Made by a program: the position numbers and the translations under genes
The notes under the pieces: generated by a model
Seen by the model: only the letters and a program-made list of their open reading frames with translations
Databases searched by the model: none
Told to the model about the DNA's origin: nothing
Assembly: GCF_900324465.2 (NCBI RefSeq)
Contig: NC_046627.1
Coordinates: 19,225,022-19,289,021, forward strand
Length of the DNA stretch: 64,000 bases
Direction: 5' to 3'
Source: Anabas testudineus
Taxonomy: Eukaryota > Chordata > Actinopteri > Anabantiformes > Anabantidae
Shown: positions 1 through 13,200 of the stretch, piece by piece
Numbering within the stretch: the stretch's first letter is position 1
Layout of the letters: every line of letters starts with the position of its first letter

Positions 1-3000
1 GTGTGGATGCAGCTCAGTCCGAATAAAGGCTCGGGACACACAAGCCTGTCTTATCAAAACAACTTAAGTGTAAGGGTTGTTTTTTTTTTGGTTTGGGAGC
101 TGTGTCAGGGTAGTGGGAGGTTTCCTATCATAAGTCTGTCTGGTATGTCGAGAGCTTTGTAAAAAAAACACTTGTCAAACTTTATTCTGCGCCCATGAAT
201 AAATCACCTATTGTTCTTGTTGACTGTCAAGCCCTCGACTTTAATTGGCACCAACAGGTCGGATAACGGGATTTTAAATGATTTGAATCAGGAGTTGATC
301 ACCTTGAGGACAGATGATCAATGAAACAACCGAAACCTGAACTGTTCCTCCTGCTACGTGTGAGCAGGCATGTGGGTGACAGAGAGGAGATCAGTGATGT
401 GGTGCACTAGGTGGAGGCTCAGATTAGTCTGTCTGGAGCAGCCTTTCATTCAGCCCTCACACACGTTTGAGCCAAAATAAATCAGAGGCAGTAAATGATT
501 TGTTAAAAGTATGATAGTGTGTCAACACTGATGATCCAAAACGTGCCAAGTGGTGGAGGAAGTAGTTGGTTAATGTTTTAAGTAAAAGTGATAAATATGG
601 CCGTGTACAAATGCAGAGAAGCAGAAAAGGCAGAGTGTTTTAAATGCACTGAGATTTAAAAGTAAAACAGTCTGTTTCTCCTTTTTTATAATAGTTTCAT
701 AAAGTGCTACATCTAAAATGTTCACTTCCACAGATTCTGTGTCAGGGTTTTTATTAATGCTAATTATATAAGGATATAAGTAGGTGGAGTTTTTTAAAAG
801 TAGTATTTACAAAGCGAAACATACAGTTCAACAGCCTTTATATAGTCCCTGAAAATCCTGAATGCAAAATATTACTGAAGTACATAAGAAGTACAAGTAC
901 ATGTGTTGCAGAATAGTTCATTTAAGAGTTTAAATTACACCTGCATTAATGTGTAAACTCAATTTTAATTTGATTTTAGTGTAAAGTAGCCCACAGTCAA
1001 AGTACATGTGCCTATAAGTTGAGTAAATGCACTTTCACCACAAACATTAAGTGCATGCATTTAGCATGGCTGAGATGAGGTTGTATGCTGCTGCTGCTGC
1101 TAATGGACCTGATAGTCAGTGTACATATACATTCATATGCAGTTTGAAATGGATACACACCCACTTGTACACTGTCTGTGTGTCATCCAGCCTGAGTGAA
1201 GCTTTGTGCCAAGAGCAGTGGCTCAGGACTGCACCTTTTCATCGAGCGCCCTGAGGGACGCGCTGGAAAACCTGTGGGAAGACAGTTATCGTGTTACTGT
1301 AAGCATACAGTATATGCTCCGCTTGTGTGCACGTTGTTTACAAAGCAGATAAGGGAGCTGAGTGTGGACAGAGCGAATTGAGGAGGAGGTCTGATGAAAG
1401 AATTGATTGATGAATGAAAAGGAGAGGGGGGGGGGACTGTATTAAACTAACACAGTTAAGTAGCTTAACTCTCCCACTGAATTTCCCTGTAAACACACAC
1501 GAGCAAACCTGCACTCAACATGATGAGAACCTTGCGACACGTGAACCCAGCACAGGCGATAAATCATGAGCTGGGAGCCACTCGCTAATGTTTCACTGTA
1601 GGCATTGCACAATTTCCAGCCCTATTAGGAGGTGACTGCTGGTGGAACAAGTAGATCTGCATTATTCAGGGGCTGCATGTGTCTCACGTCAGCCGCCTGC
1701 AGGACGGAGCTTAAAATCAACCCAGTGTCCCCTTTTTTTTCACCCCGGTCTTGTTTTGTATCATTTTAATTTAGCCTCCTGCTCTTCGTTCTTCTGTTTC
1801 TATTTTTTCTTCTAGTTTTCATCTCTGTGGTCAGTGTGTGTACTGTACGTGCTTTCTAAGTTTATGTGCCTGTTCCATCTGAGCTTGTTTTCCTCCTCCG
1901 GGCTCGCAGGCTGCTGTGTGCTGCCAGACCTCCACAACCAATCATGATCCCGGTTCTAAATTCCTTACCACTGACCGGGCCGTAATATTGTGTTTGTTTG
2001 CACTAGTGTGCACTCTAGTTCTGAGGAGGAAAAAGGTTTGCTTGCTGAGTTATTATTACGCAAATATTTGTGATCTCGTTGCAAACATAATGAAACTAGG
2101 GAGGAGGAGACACCCTGGTCAGTCTGTGCTGTCCCAGTTCTTTCTCCTTTACAGTGTGTGCTATACTGCGAGTTCTCATCTCACGGCACACCATCTAAAA
2201 AGGCCTCACCATAATGGACTCAGTGTGTCTGTAGGTGGGATAGGATTTCACAGACACACCTGAGTGAAGCAGAAAAGGGAGCTGCATTAGATGGTTAAAA
2301 AGAGGAGGAGGTAAGAGAGCAGCGTCTGTGTGAAGATGTCCTAAAAACAGAGCTCTTCTCTCAGTGGTCTGTCCTCTGGCTTGTCTGCAGCGAGCTCAGT
2401 CACTCCGGGCTTATGTGTGAGCTGTCACGTCTCCATGAAATTGGCAAACTGAGTCGAGCAGAGTGAGGAATGGGCAGCAAACAGTGAAAAAAACAAAGGG
2501 GGGAACAGATTATAACCCCGCACTGCTCTCATTTATGTTGCAATCGCAGTTTACTGTTTGCCATCAGATATCCAAATCTTTCCCTCTGTGATTATTAAAC
2601 AGTGAGGGTCAGAGGATTATCAGGCCGGCAAGGTAGGCGGGCCGTTTCAGACTCAGCTGGGAGGAATGGAAAAATGCTCCTGCTGTGGTGTTTAACTTTT
2701 TGATTAACTGTGTGGTTATTTATATTTTATTAGAATAGTTTGAAACAGTTAATGCAGTTTCAGTTTTGGAAAGATTAGGGATCAGGACACCGTTTTAAAG
2801 CACACTTAGAAAATTTAATCCGTAAGGCTCACATTTAAAGTCATGTCCTCGACATTATTGATAGCTAATATGACAAATGTGTCCCTGGACATGAAACCCT
2901 ACCATGATTTTTCATTTTCAGATTCTTTATGGGCGTTTCCATCTTTTCTACTTCTTTTGCTTCACTGTGTTTGTTTTTGTCTCATTTTTGTTGTTGCTGT

Positions 3001-4255
3001 GCTTTTTTTGGTGCTGACTTTGTGCGTGTCTCCTTCAGTGTCTCCTTGTGGTCATTTTGCAACATTTTGTTGTTGTTTTTTTCTCATTATTCTCAATCTA
3101 TAATCATACAATTTAAGATTTAAGAATTGAATCCATGAGCTTTTTAAGGTTTTGACAGACAGTGGTCGGCTGAAGGAACAGTAATGTTAGTCTCCGATGT
3201 TTGATCGATGCAAGTTGTACATAAAAGTTCAGCTAATTTCAGGTTTCGCCTTACAGTAGTACAACAATACAATAGAAACTGAGATCATCACCTACCTCTA
3301 CTCAATTTCATCTGACCTATTTCTTAACCTGATTAGACTAAAATAAATGCTTTTTTTTTTAGTCTAAGCAAATACTGTGTGGCACTGACATGTGGCCCAG
3401 ATTTAATTTTACCACTCTGAGGTGCTAGAGAAACAGGGACATTCCTCCGGAGAATTGTAAATTTATCCGACTTGTATGTATGTTGTTCAGTGAATCATAT
3501 GATCAGTACCTGCAGTGTAAATCAAAGACTGGGTGTATGTTCAGGGGCCTTAACTAGACCTGTGTACTGCAGGTCTAAATAAAGACAGGTCAAGATCAAG
3601 ATGCAAAGCAGCTACTGCTTTGAATCCTGCTTGACTGTGTAGGTACAAAACAACCTTCTAGTGTGAAGAGTAATAGTTGGCTGAGAGGGGAAAATCAGAA
3701 ATAAATGATTTTAGTGTTTTAACAGGAACTATAGCTTTCAGTTTAAACATCCACTAGCCGGCCTGTTACTTACTCTGTGTTTGTCAGGTGAAGGCTAATG
3801 AATTTCGCTGGCTGCCATAGCCACATGATGTCCTTTCCCAGGATTAGATGATGCGCAGGACGGCGATGATGATGATTATGATGGCTCTGTAAATACAGAT
3901 TAATTGGCTGGTTGCTGGGACACCGTGCCGTTCAGTGCTATTGTCAGCTTACATTAGGCTGTCATGTCACTGAAGTGCAGGATCATAATTCTATTAAACT
4001 GTGACCTGGTGAGGAGACAAGGAGCTGTCAGCCGGCCTGGACACTTGTAGTCAGTCCCCAAATATGAGAAGAAGAAGAAGTGGGCGTTCTGGAAATTGTT
4101 TTGTATGTCTTTATGCCACAATTTTTACTTCATATATGAAAGACATTTTGTAATAGTTGGTGTTAAGGATGGCTTTAACTCTGTGTTTTCACTTTCAAAA
4201 GGAGCCCTGCGCACTGATTTTTATACTTCTGTCTCTGTTTACTGTTTGTCTACAG
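1..4255. other. Non-coding stretch, probably intron or 5' flank of the next gene
   Basis: No exon with both splice sites and a plausible reading frame was found on either strand. The open frames here are short, low in coding character and partly T-rich. The stretch may be intron of the plus-strand gene whose last two coding exons follow, or intergenic DNA. I see no RNA gene or recognisable transposon. Confidence 0.5.
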
Positions 4256-4610
4256 ACGGCTGTCATGGGTGTGAAGATGCTGCAGTGTTTCCCTTTCTAC
4301 AGACGCAGCAAAGAGCGCTGCAAGAGCAGGCAGTGCCCCCCAGAGGCAGGTGAGGCGAAATAGTTAAAAAGAAAAACTGACAGAAATCAAATGTAGACGA
4401 AATACCCGTAATTTACATATATGCATTATCTTCTATTGTTTAGTTCCCACAGAGGAGACAAAGCCACGTCTGTCCTCCACGACGTCCTGGGGCAGTGACA
4501 GTGAAGGAACAGGAAGTCGGGGCTCCCAAGTCTATTTCTCCACCAAGGCCAGGCTGTCCTTCAGACATCAGCTGGACAGCAACATCAATGCAGTGGACGC
4601 CACGTACTGA
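4256..4610 (+). CDS. Last two coding exons of an unrecognised small or C-terminal protein
   Basis: Two exons, 4256-4349 and 4444-4610, join with good splice sites (ctacag before the first, gtgagg after it, tttag before the second) and give 87 in-frame codons ending in TGA at 4608-4610. If translation starts at the ATG at 4265, which has G at -3 and +4, the product is 83 residues. Otherwise these are the final exons of a longer protein. The N-terminal part is basic and cysteine-bearing (MGVKMLQCFPFYRRSKERCK), which could be a membrane-associated or palmitoylated segment. The C-terminal half is serine-rich and ends in NAVDATY. The regular codon frame across the junction argues that it is real. 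I do not recognise the family. It converges with mettl3. Confidence 0.6.
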
Positions 4611-5769
4611 TGAGGACAGGAGGCTGAAGAGGAGAAATGTTTTCTGATTCCCACTTAAGCTCTGAGCCTGTTCTGCAGACGTGGATGCCTGATAGTTGAG
4701 CAAATGCATCTGTTGTCACCTTTAGGTGTGATCGACAGTAGTTGTGCACAGCCACAGTTTGCATTTTAACCACTCGTGCGCTCGTTGACGACTAATAAGA
4801 TTCAACAAGGGAGAGAGAGAGCAGACTGAAACAGACTTGATTTTCAGTCTCAACAAGACTAAACCCAGCGGAGTCACTGCCTAAACGGACATTGTACTGA
4901 TGAAAAGAGTTGTTTACAGCATTCATTACCGACAAGTGCATTATTTTTTCCTACTTTTTCTTTTATATTCTTATCTGGGCAACCTTTGTGGAAAGAAATT
5001 TTATGATTTTGAAAGGCTAGCTGGATGAGGCAGAAGCAAAGAAGCAAAGTACGACAATGCATATCTAACTGAATAATTAGCAGTCCTCATCATGAATCAT
5101 ATTTCTAAATCTAATACTGATCATAACGTTATTTTTTAATTCTAAAACCTGCACACTAACATGAAATACAACGAAACAGAATAATATTTGAGGAAGTTCA
5201 GTAGCTGTTTTTGCATAAAGTGTTTTGTGTGTCATGCTTGGCTTCTGCTCTCTATAGTTTTTTCTTCGATATTTTTAATTGCAAACATTTTTAATGTTTT
5301 GATTCTTAACAAACCCTAACTTCAGATCTTTGGGATGAACAGCGTCCTGTGTTTGACTGTCACAAACAGATATGAATGTAAGTGCTGATCCAAAATTACT
5401 GTGAAAAATGTGTCAAACTTCAGTGTTTGTCCTGTGATGCAAAACCAATTTCAGCTACTTAAACCTAAAGCACATCAAAAGAAAAGTGATTTTATTCTTT
5501 ACTAACAAAATAGTAAAAAATGTACATTAAAATGTTTCCTGTGTTTTTATTGACGGTGGATTTGGTATCATTAAATCAGGGCTCATTCTCCAACTCGAAT
5601 ATACAGGAACAATGAAAAAAATAGAAGTAAGTAATTCACATTGCATTTTAAATTTCTTAACCAAGACACCAATAATAGATCTTGTCAGTGATGTTTATTT
5701 AAAAAAAAAACATTGTTCACTCATATAAAAAAATGAATGGAAACAGTCTATATACAAACATGTGCGACA
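4611..5769. other. Convergent 3' UTR / intergenic region
   Basis: AT-rich sequence between the stop codon of the plus-strand gene and the stop codon of mettl3 on the minus strand. It should contain both 3' UTRs. A minus-strand AATAAA (seen as tttatt at 5694-5699) lies about 70 bp beyond the mettl3 stop. No further gene is supported. Confidence 0.6.
5694..5699 (-). terminator. Probable mettl3 poly(A) signal
   Basis: AATAAA on the minus strand, 71 bp past the mettl3 stop codon, giving a very short 3' UTR. Other signals further on are possible. Confidence 0.45.
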
Positions 5770-8700
5770 TCACTGCATGGTTTTGGGTTTGGAGATGACG
5801 CCATCTGGGTAATGCTTCTTAAACTGAGCCACAACCTCAGGATCCAGGAGATGAATGCCATCAAGTTGGTTTCCAAGAGTGATCCTAGAAGAAAAATAAA
5901 GACACTTAGTACATTATAAAGTATGTAGAACAGTTACAGTAGCTGACAGTAAAATGAAGACATGAAGTCACATTACCAGTTTGGCTGGACGTTGTGTGGT
6001 CGACCAAATAGCTCGATCTTCCTGGTACCAGGCGAGAGCCTCTCTATCATGCCGTAGATCTCATCTGGTTTGTGACTAGTGGAGCGGACCTGGGAGAGAG
6101 TGTGCAAAGCTTAACGATATCACAGAAGTAGCCTTAATGGTATTATGAAAGTTAAATTTTCAGACTGTAGCAATTGTGGGGTAACTACAGTACAGTATAG
6201 AAGATTTGTGAACACTTACCTCAGCCACTATAACATCGCAGTCCAGACCTCTGTTGAATCCCTGAGGGTTTCCCTTCACACCCACCTGGAGAGAAACAAA
6301 TAACACAGTACATTTTACACTTTGGACATTTTCTGACACTTGTGCAAGCATGCTTCAGAAGAATGAGTGAGTAGCAGCTCAGTATCGTCCTCCAAACACA
6401 TTCCAGCTATAGACAGCCTTCATAACTTCCAAGTATGAACATGTGAAAAACAGAAAGAGCTGGGGGCAAGAGCCCAACTGTAGGCCATATACTGTATGTA
6501 TGACAGGTTGGTATCTAATAACAGAGGCATGCCAACATACCAGACAATGCTCTTTCCCATGGTTCAGCCAATGGCCTGTCCGACCTGTACGTATGATTCT
6601 CTGAAGCTGGTTGGTTTTCACCCAGATGATTTCATCGACACGCTCATATCTTTGAGAGAGCAGAAATATCATAAACAGGAAATTTATAAGATATTAAGTC
6701 AAATGTTAATAAAAAATTATGATGTAATATCACCTGGAACAAAGACCTACCCCCAAAGACTGAGACACTCTCTGCCCAACTCCATAGCCCTGAAGAAAAA
6801 GAAAAGGAAGAAGGGTGCAAATTTTATACATTCGAGCAGAAATAATGGCATCAGAGTGCAGCTGTTCTGTCAGGAGAGAGAACCCTATATACAACAGAAA
6901 TAAACTCTAGTATGCACAGGGCCTCAGTCCAATTTTATTGTGTTTCCAGGGAGATTTTAGAGATTTTGCAGTGTTTATAGAAGTGGTAAAGTCCAGTCTG
7001 AGCTGTATTGTAGACACTGTTTTGAGTTATCTTAGTTACCTGCCAGTCACCCAGAGAAAGAGGAAACCATCGTCCTGCAGCATGGGAATGTTGAGTTTTC
7101 TCATCTCGTCATCTGTCAGTGTACCATAGGGCAGCTCCATGTGGATATCCCACGGAGGATCAGCCATGACCACAGCAAATTTACCAAGTATAGAAACGTC
7201 CAAGTAGCGGATATCACAGCAGATCCACTGAGAGTTAAAATACAAATTGACATTTTTAGAAACCATGACAAATTATCAAAATGTATCTGTTCCTTGCTAT
7301 CCTGCCCCCTCTCATCTTTTCACTCCTTCTCTCTCTTCCTCACCTGTGCGGGGAAGAGTTTGCCCACGTTGCTGTCGGCGTCTCCCGCGTGGAGGCCGAG
7401 CTCTGCGGTCCCGCCCTGTGGGCCGAGCAGACTCCCCTCGGCTTCTGGCGGGCTGTCGATCTCATAGTGGACGTATTTGCAGGTGTCCATGTGGAAACAC
7501 GTGTTGAGGAAGGAGCAGTCGCCGAGGCTCTCGTCTGTGTGCTTGTTGATGATGCGACTGCGCAAGATAATATGATGATGATTAGGAAGTAATCTTTAAT
7601 AACTTCAGCTTCAGGCTTAAATAAAAATCCACAAAATCCAACAATCCTCTAGTTGAACCAAAAAAAAAAAAAAAAAAAATAGAGGACGCCAATTTATACA
7701 GTAAATATAATTATCTTGAAGAAATGTCAGACATTTGCTCTAAAGACATAATCTTTCAGTGTTTTCAACCTTTCCAACTGTGACTGCTTAAAACAAGAAG
7801 CATATGCTAGTACTTGTGGTCCTTCTTATGGATTTCGGAACTGCTGTGAAGAATTTGACAGAAACATTTCAACACACTGGGTGACATGAACACAGACATT
7901 TTTAAGAGTAAGCACTAACCGGAAATGTAGCTTGGTACATGGCTGAGGTGTGTCTCCAGAGCGTATACATTCCTCTTTGGTCCCGTGGTCACAGAACTCT
8001 TGGACTTGAGCACGACCGCGAGAACGAAATTTCTCCACAATGGACTGCTCCTTGGCAGTGCTGGTGTTCAGCAGCTCGAGAATCTCTCTGCTCACCTATA
8101 CAAAAATCATTCACATAATTTTTTAAAACAAACTATTTAGCCTCATTAGATTGGGCTGAAAAATAAACTGCTTAGAATAACCATCCTTCTTACCTTCTTG
8201 CTCTGCTGCTCTTTGGTGGACTGTTGGTTCAGGAGGCTCTCGATCTCCATGTCCAAATGAGATGACTGGTTCTTACTGCTCCTGCCCTTCTTCTCAGCCC
8301 CACTCCCTGACACTGATGGCCCTGCCAGCTGCAAGGAGGAAGCCGGTGTCAAAGAGGTAGAGGACGAGTGTGGAGGAGAAGCAGAGCTCTGCAATGAGGG
8401 TGAGAAGCCTGCAGTTCTTTTGTTGTGGGTTTGGTCTTCTGCTTTCCTCTTGACTCCAGTCCTCTGAGCTCCAGCCACAGATCCAATCATAGCCCATAGT
8501 TTTGTATGGTCCACTGATACAACGACTGTAGAGGAAGTGGTGGAGGAAGAAGTTGAAGAAGATGCTGTGGTGGGCTGCCGGACCTCGATAAGCTCCTGAG
8601 CAGAGAATTTGAGCAGCAGACTCTGGATGCACCCATGACTCACAGTCAATTCAGACTGAGAGAGAATCAAAGAAATAAGAAAATATTAAGTTGATACAGG

Positions 8701-9099
8701 AAAGATGGTGAAAACAGAATTCAACTAAATATCGTATATAAATGCATAAACTTACACTGTTGAGTTCGTTTGTGATGGTGAGAGAGTCAGTAGGTAAAGA
8801 AAGACTCAGATCAGACAGATACCCCAGCAACTTCTTCTCTAGTTCAGGGTCTGGTGGTTTCTCTGTTTCCTCCTGAGAAGTGAAGTGAGTTGATGGAGCT
8901 GGGCTGTCACTCCTGGCTGTGGAACCATCTGTGCTGCTGCCACCATCTGAAAGAAACATCATTGAACATCTTCATTAATTCGACAAAACTGCACATTATA
9001 TGGGGTTCTGGGATCTTTCAAAGACATTATTCTGTTGTTTCAGCTGTTTTAAAGAGTAATTAGTTTGCAAATTAGTTCACATGAAGAATAATTTTTAAA

Positions 9100-9131
<32 letters not shown>

Positions 9132-9761
9132 AGCACAATTACAAAAAATAATTAATATGACTGTTAACTTTTCTGTTGAAGTAATAAGTTATAATATGAT
9201 ACAATATTTGTGCTTCAATCAATTATCAATTAGCAAATCAACAAAAAGTAAGTAAATAAATTTATCAGCTACGAATTGTTGTAAGACTGCAACTGATTGT
9301 TTTCATTCAGTCAGTCATTGGTTCAATCTTCAGATAATGTGCACATTATTTATTTTATAAATCTATTAATGGTTTAGTTTAGTGTAAATGAAAGTTTCCA
9401 AGGCAAACAATAGATATTGAACTGTCTTGTTTGGTCCAGCCAACAGATGTTCAGTTTACGATTGTACAAAACAGGGTAAAATTATTTAGGATATTCCTGA
9501 ATGAAAAGCTAAGTAATGAATCGCCGTTGATCAGTTGAATAGCTGCTAAATACTGCGATTTTCTAGCCATCGACTAAGCTGTTATGTATAACATAATAAT
9601 CGGATGTAAACAGCACTGATGACTGAAGTAGTAAACAACAGTGAACTGTCTACAGTACCCGCGGACAGTTGTGCTGGGTCTTTCCGCCGCCGCTGCAGCC
9701 TCTCCCGCAGAGAGTCCAGCTGCTTCTTGTGCGCCTGGATGTTGCTCCAAGTGTCCGACAT
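5770..9761 (-). CDS. mettl3: METTL3, N6-adenosine RNA methyltransferase catalytic subunit
   Basis: METTL3 is the catalytic subunit of the nuclear METTL3-METTL14 complex that makes N6-methyladenosine in mRNA from S-adenosylmethionine. Eleven exons read with consistent phases: 9659-9761, 8756-8946, 8194-8655, 7920-8095, 7344-7557, 7040-7227, 6751-6789, 6541-6649, 6220-6285, 5977-6089 and 5770-5884. They give 591 residues, against about 580 in human. The start [20 protein letters not shown] is that of the family. Two CCCH zinc fingers are encoded by exons 4-5 (for example [12 protein letters not shown]). The catalytic DPPW motif is at residues 405-408 in exon 6. The C-terminal exons match the family closely ([25 protein letters not shown]). 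The serine/threonine-rich linker in exon 3 is longer and more variable than in mammals. The gene is head to head with ttc5, 534 bp apart. No defect is seen. Confidence 0.97.
9097..9132. repeat. (AAAG)n microsatellite in mettl3 intron 1
   Basis: About eight tandem AAAG units within the first intron of mettl3. The surrounding intron is AT-rich and otherwise featureless. Confidence 0.9.
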
Positions 9762-10295
9762 GACGAGCTGGTATCAACAGGGATAAAAAACACAAAAACA
9801 ACAACCAAATTTTAGGCTACTGCTTCTGGCACAAAGTTGAAAACTGACCGCTGCGCAAGGAGCAACGACTGTATGGTTCCTCAGCGAAACAGTGTCGGAC
9901 CAGCAACCTGATTGAAACGTTCCGTTGCGCTATAAATAAATGTTTGGTATTTTAATATTATCTATATTAAACACATTATGATATCTATATTATTATGTAC
10001 TAAAGGCTATATTTTGTATGGCAAAACATGCACAGTGACGGTTTCTCCGTTAATTTCTGAAGCGTTTCGTCGTCGGAATCATTTTAGGTAAGGACTGCTC
10101 CAACTTCCGGCGTCACTGAAATTAAAAGCCCGTATCCTATGTGCTGAAATTCTTTGCATTTGTGATATCAGAGTGGGTTCTGCTGACAGTAGAGATTTAA
10201 TTTAATGCAATATTTGTAGCTCGGTGCATTTTCTGCTTCACTCCAGCGGCCGTTCTTCCAGCTACGGTACCAGGCTGTTGCTGCTAACCCCAAAG
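9762..10295. promoter_or_regulatory. Bidirectional mettl3/ttc5 promoter region
   Basis: 534 bp separate the start codons of mettl3 (minus) and ttc5 (plus), so both 5' UTRs and the core promoters must lie here. Both ends contain CpG-bearing sequence (around 9840-9930 and 10060-10290). No TATA box is obvious near either start, as expected for housekeeping genes. The ttc5 start codon is embedded in AAAGATGGCGGA, which resembles a YY1 site. Confidence 0.6.
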
Positions 10296-13200
10296 ATGGC
10301 GGAGGACGAGAAGAGTGGCGAACCAGTGACTGATAAAAGCGACCTGCAAGTAATGAAGGTAAATCCTGTCAGTTAATCTATATAACTATGGTTTTAAATT
10401 AACCGTGTGATGTTGAAAAGTCGTGTTTTGTTATAGTTTAATGATCTTATGTTGAGGTTTGCTTGTTGAACTCGTTTCTATAACAACTGGCTGCAACTGT
10501 CTGGCTAAGAAACATCTTCGGGATTCAGCATTTAATGTTTTTACTGTGTCACACTAATGGGTACTATTCTTCTTATTATATGAATACAACAACTTTAAAT
10601 CTTCGGTGTGACTCTATTAAATAATAAATTAGTAAGATAATTAACTTATTATTTGCATAGTTAGCTTGTACCTAACCTCTTCATGCTGAATCACCACGGT
10701 GTCAGTGCGCCTTAAGGCACAGTTTGAATATGTTATTTAAATGTAATATATATATATTCCTAAAACATTTTTGACGCCATTAGTACAAATCCGCGTTTAC
10801 ACTTACCATTAAAATAATTTTATCTTCTGTAGTAATGTTATTCTTACATATACAGTATGACAGGAGAAATGTGTCTTGGACAAAGGGAATTGCTGCATAA
10901 ACATAAACTAAACCATCAAAACCATCACAATGAAAGACAATATGATCAATCCAGACAAGAACATCTGAAGATGCTGGTCTGACATAGAGACAGACACATA
11001 ATTAATCACAGCCCTTCACTTTATAAAATATACATACAACATACATGAAATGCATGCCATCATTTTCATATTGGTATGTGAAATAACTATAGATCAAATT
11101 TTCCTTTACACTGACAGCATGCTGAGCTTTATGTTGTAATAAGTTACATCTTACAGAAAAAATTGCACTAAAAATGCAGATATATAAATTTTTCTCTGTT
11201 CACACATGATTGTCCTGGTTTTTCACCAGTTTGGTGCAGACAGATAGAATTGAGCAATGTGCTTTAATCTAATTATAAATTCATCACCTGTTTTTTTTTT
11301 CTTTCCCCTTTTTGTTTTTTTACATCTGCTTGTCTCCCGAATCCCTCCCACGTGATAGGAGCTTGTGGATGAACTGTATAATTTCAGAGACTGCTATTTT
11401 GAGACTCATAGTGTGCAAGAAGCTGGAAAGAAACAAAATGACGTTGCACAGGAAATAGAGAAGACACTAAATAAACTGGAGGAGAAAGAAGGTGAGTGTT
11501 GTATTTACACAACAGCACACTGGTCTGTAACTTGCATAGTATCTTTTAAATCCACTGTATTTCTGTATTTATGATTTGCCACAGAGCGCTACAAACACAA
11601 AGCAGAGTTTCTGCTGCAGAAGGGCAGGTGTCTGAATGTCGCTCCAGACTTCAGTGCCGTAGCAGAAGAGTGTCTTTCCCGGGCTGTGAAGCTGGAACCT
11701 AGTCTGGTGGAAGGCTGGAACACATTAGGGGAGCAGTACTGGAAAAAAGGAGACTTGATTGGTGCCAAAAACTGCTTCACTGGAGCCTTGCAGCAGGTGC
11801 AGTAGGGAAAGACATTTACCAATCTTTGTCCAGTATTTGGTTTGAAGGACTGAAAATGCAACCTGTATCTTTAAATTTTGTTTTTAGTGACTTAAACTAC
11901 CCAATTTTAAAATGAGACAGAATCTGGGGTACTATCCAATTAGCTTACGGGCCGTTTCAGAACAATAAATATACTGAAAACGCTGACGGCATTTACTCGT
12001 GTTTCCCCTTTATCTCTCCATGGCTTATCTGTCTGTGCTTTGTCTTCTTCTGCAGAGCAAAAATAAAGTGTCTCTACGTAACCTGTCCATGGTTCTGAGA
12101 CAGCTGCCAGCAGCTGATGCAGACGCACATGGCAAGCAGGTGCTCGAGAGTGTGGACATGGCTCGACAAGCTGTCCAGCTGGATGTCACAGACGGGACGT
12201 CCTGGTGTGAGTAGCGTCAGGTTTCTTAAGAAGATGAGGAGAGCGGGGAGTGCATCTTTTGCCATCTGTAATGAGAAAGCTGTTTTGGAGATGTGATTGT
12301 ACAGATTGAATGCTGTTCCTAAATGTTATTCATATTTCTATTTTTACAGATATTCTAGGTAATGCTTATGTGTCCCTGTTTTTCACATGTGGACAAAATC
12401 CACAATTGTCTCAACAAGCTCTAAGTGCCTATGCACAATCTGTGAGTACTTCACATTTGAGCAGTGGACATGTTTACATGCTTTCAAAATCCATTTGTGC
12501 ACTAATCTTTCACTCCTATTTTCTCCCTTCGCAGGAGAAAGTTGACAGAGCTGCCTGTTGTTACCCCGAGTTGCATTTCAACCGAGCGACTTTATTCCAG
12601 TATGAGGAGATGTTTGGGTCCGCGCTCGGTGGTTACAGCCGAGCAGCAGCACTCGACCCGGGCTGGGAGGAGCCGCCTGAGAGAGAGAAGCAGCTACTGG
12701 AGTATCTGGAGAAAGTCACAGAGCTCATACAGAACAAGGTATTACTACAGCAATTACTAATACTTATTACATTATGACATAATCATTACCAACACCTGAC
12801 CTATCAAGTGCTTTACTCATTTCTTTTTTTGTTTTTAATAATAGCAGATATAGAACAACACAAAACTACTGCTTGAAATCTCTGAACAGTGCATGCATGT
12901 ATGTAGAAAGGTGCAATAACAAGAAGAAGATGGAATTGTGACATTTTTAATAGACGGGAATATGTCCTATCATGTGTATGTGCATTGTAAATTCATATTA
13001 TATATGATATTTCACCACAAGGTGGCAGCAAAGTCCACACCTGTCTCTTTTCTCCTCTAAACTCTCTCTCCTCCTCAGGGGAAGGTGAAGGCGCGTCGGT
13101 TGCGGACGCTGCTCTCGAACCTCAGCACGTCGGCTTTGGGTCCCTGCTCATCCCCTCAGTTTCGTTCCCCCACGGGCCGCGTTGGCAGCTTAGAGCCTCG

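Noticed and set aside
6496-6903. 135-codon plus-strand frame across mettl3 exons 7-8
   Set aside because: It is the antisense of conserved mettl3 exons and continues into intron sequence.
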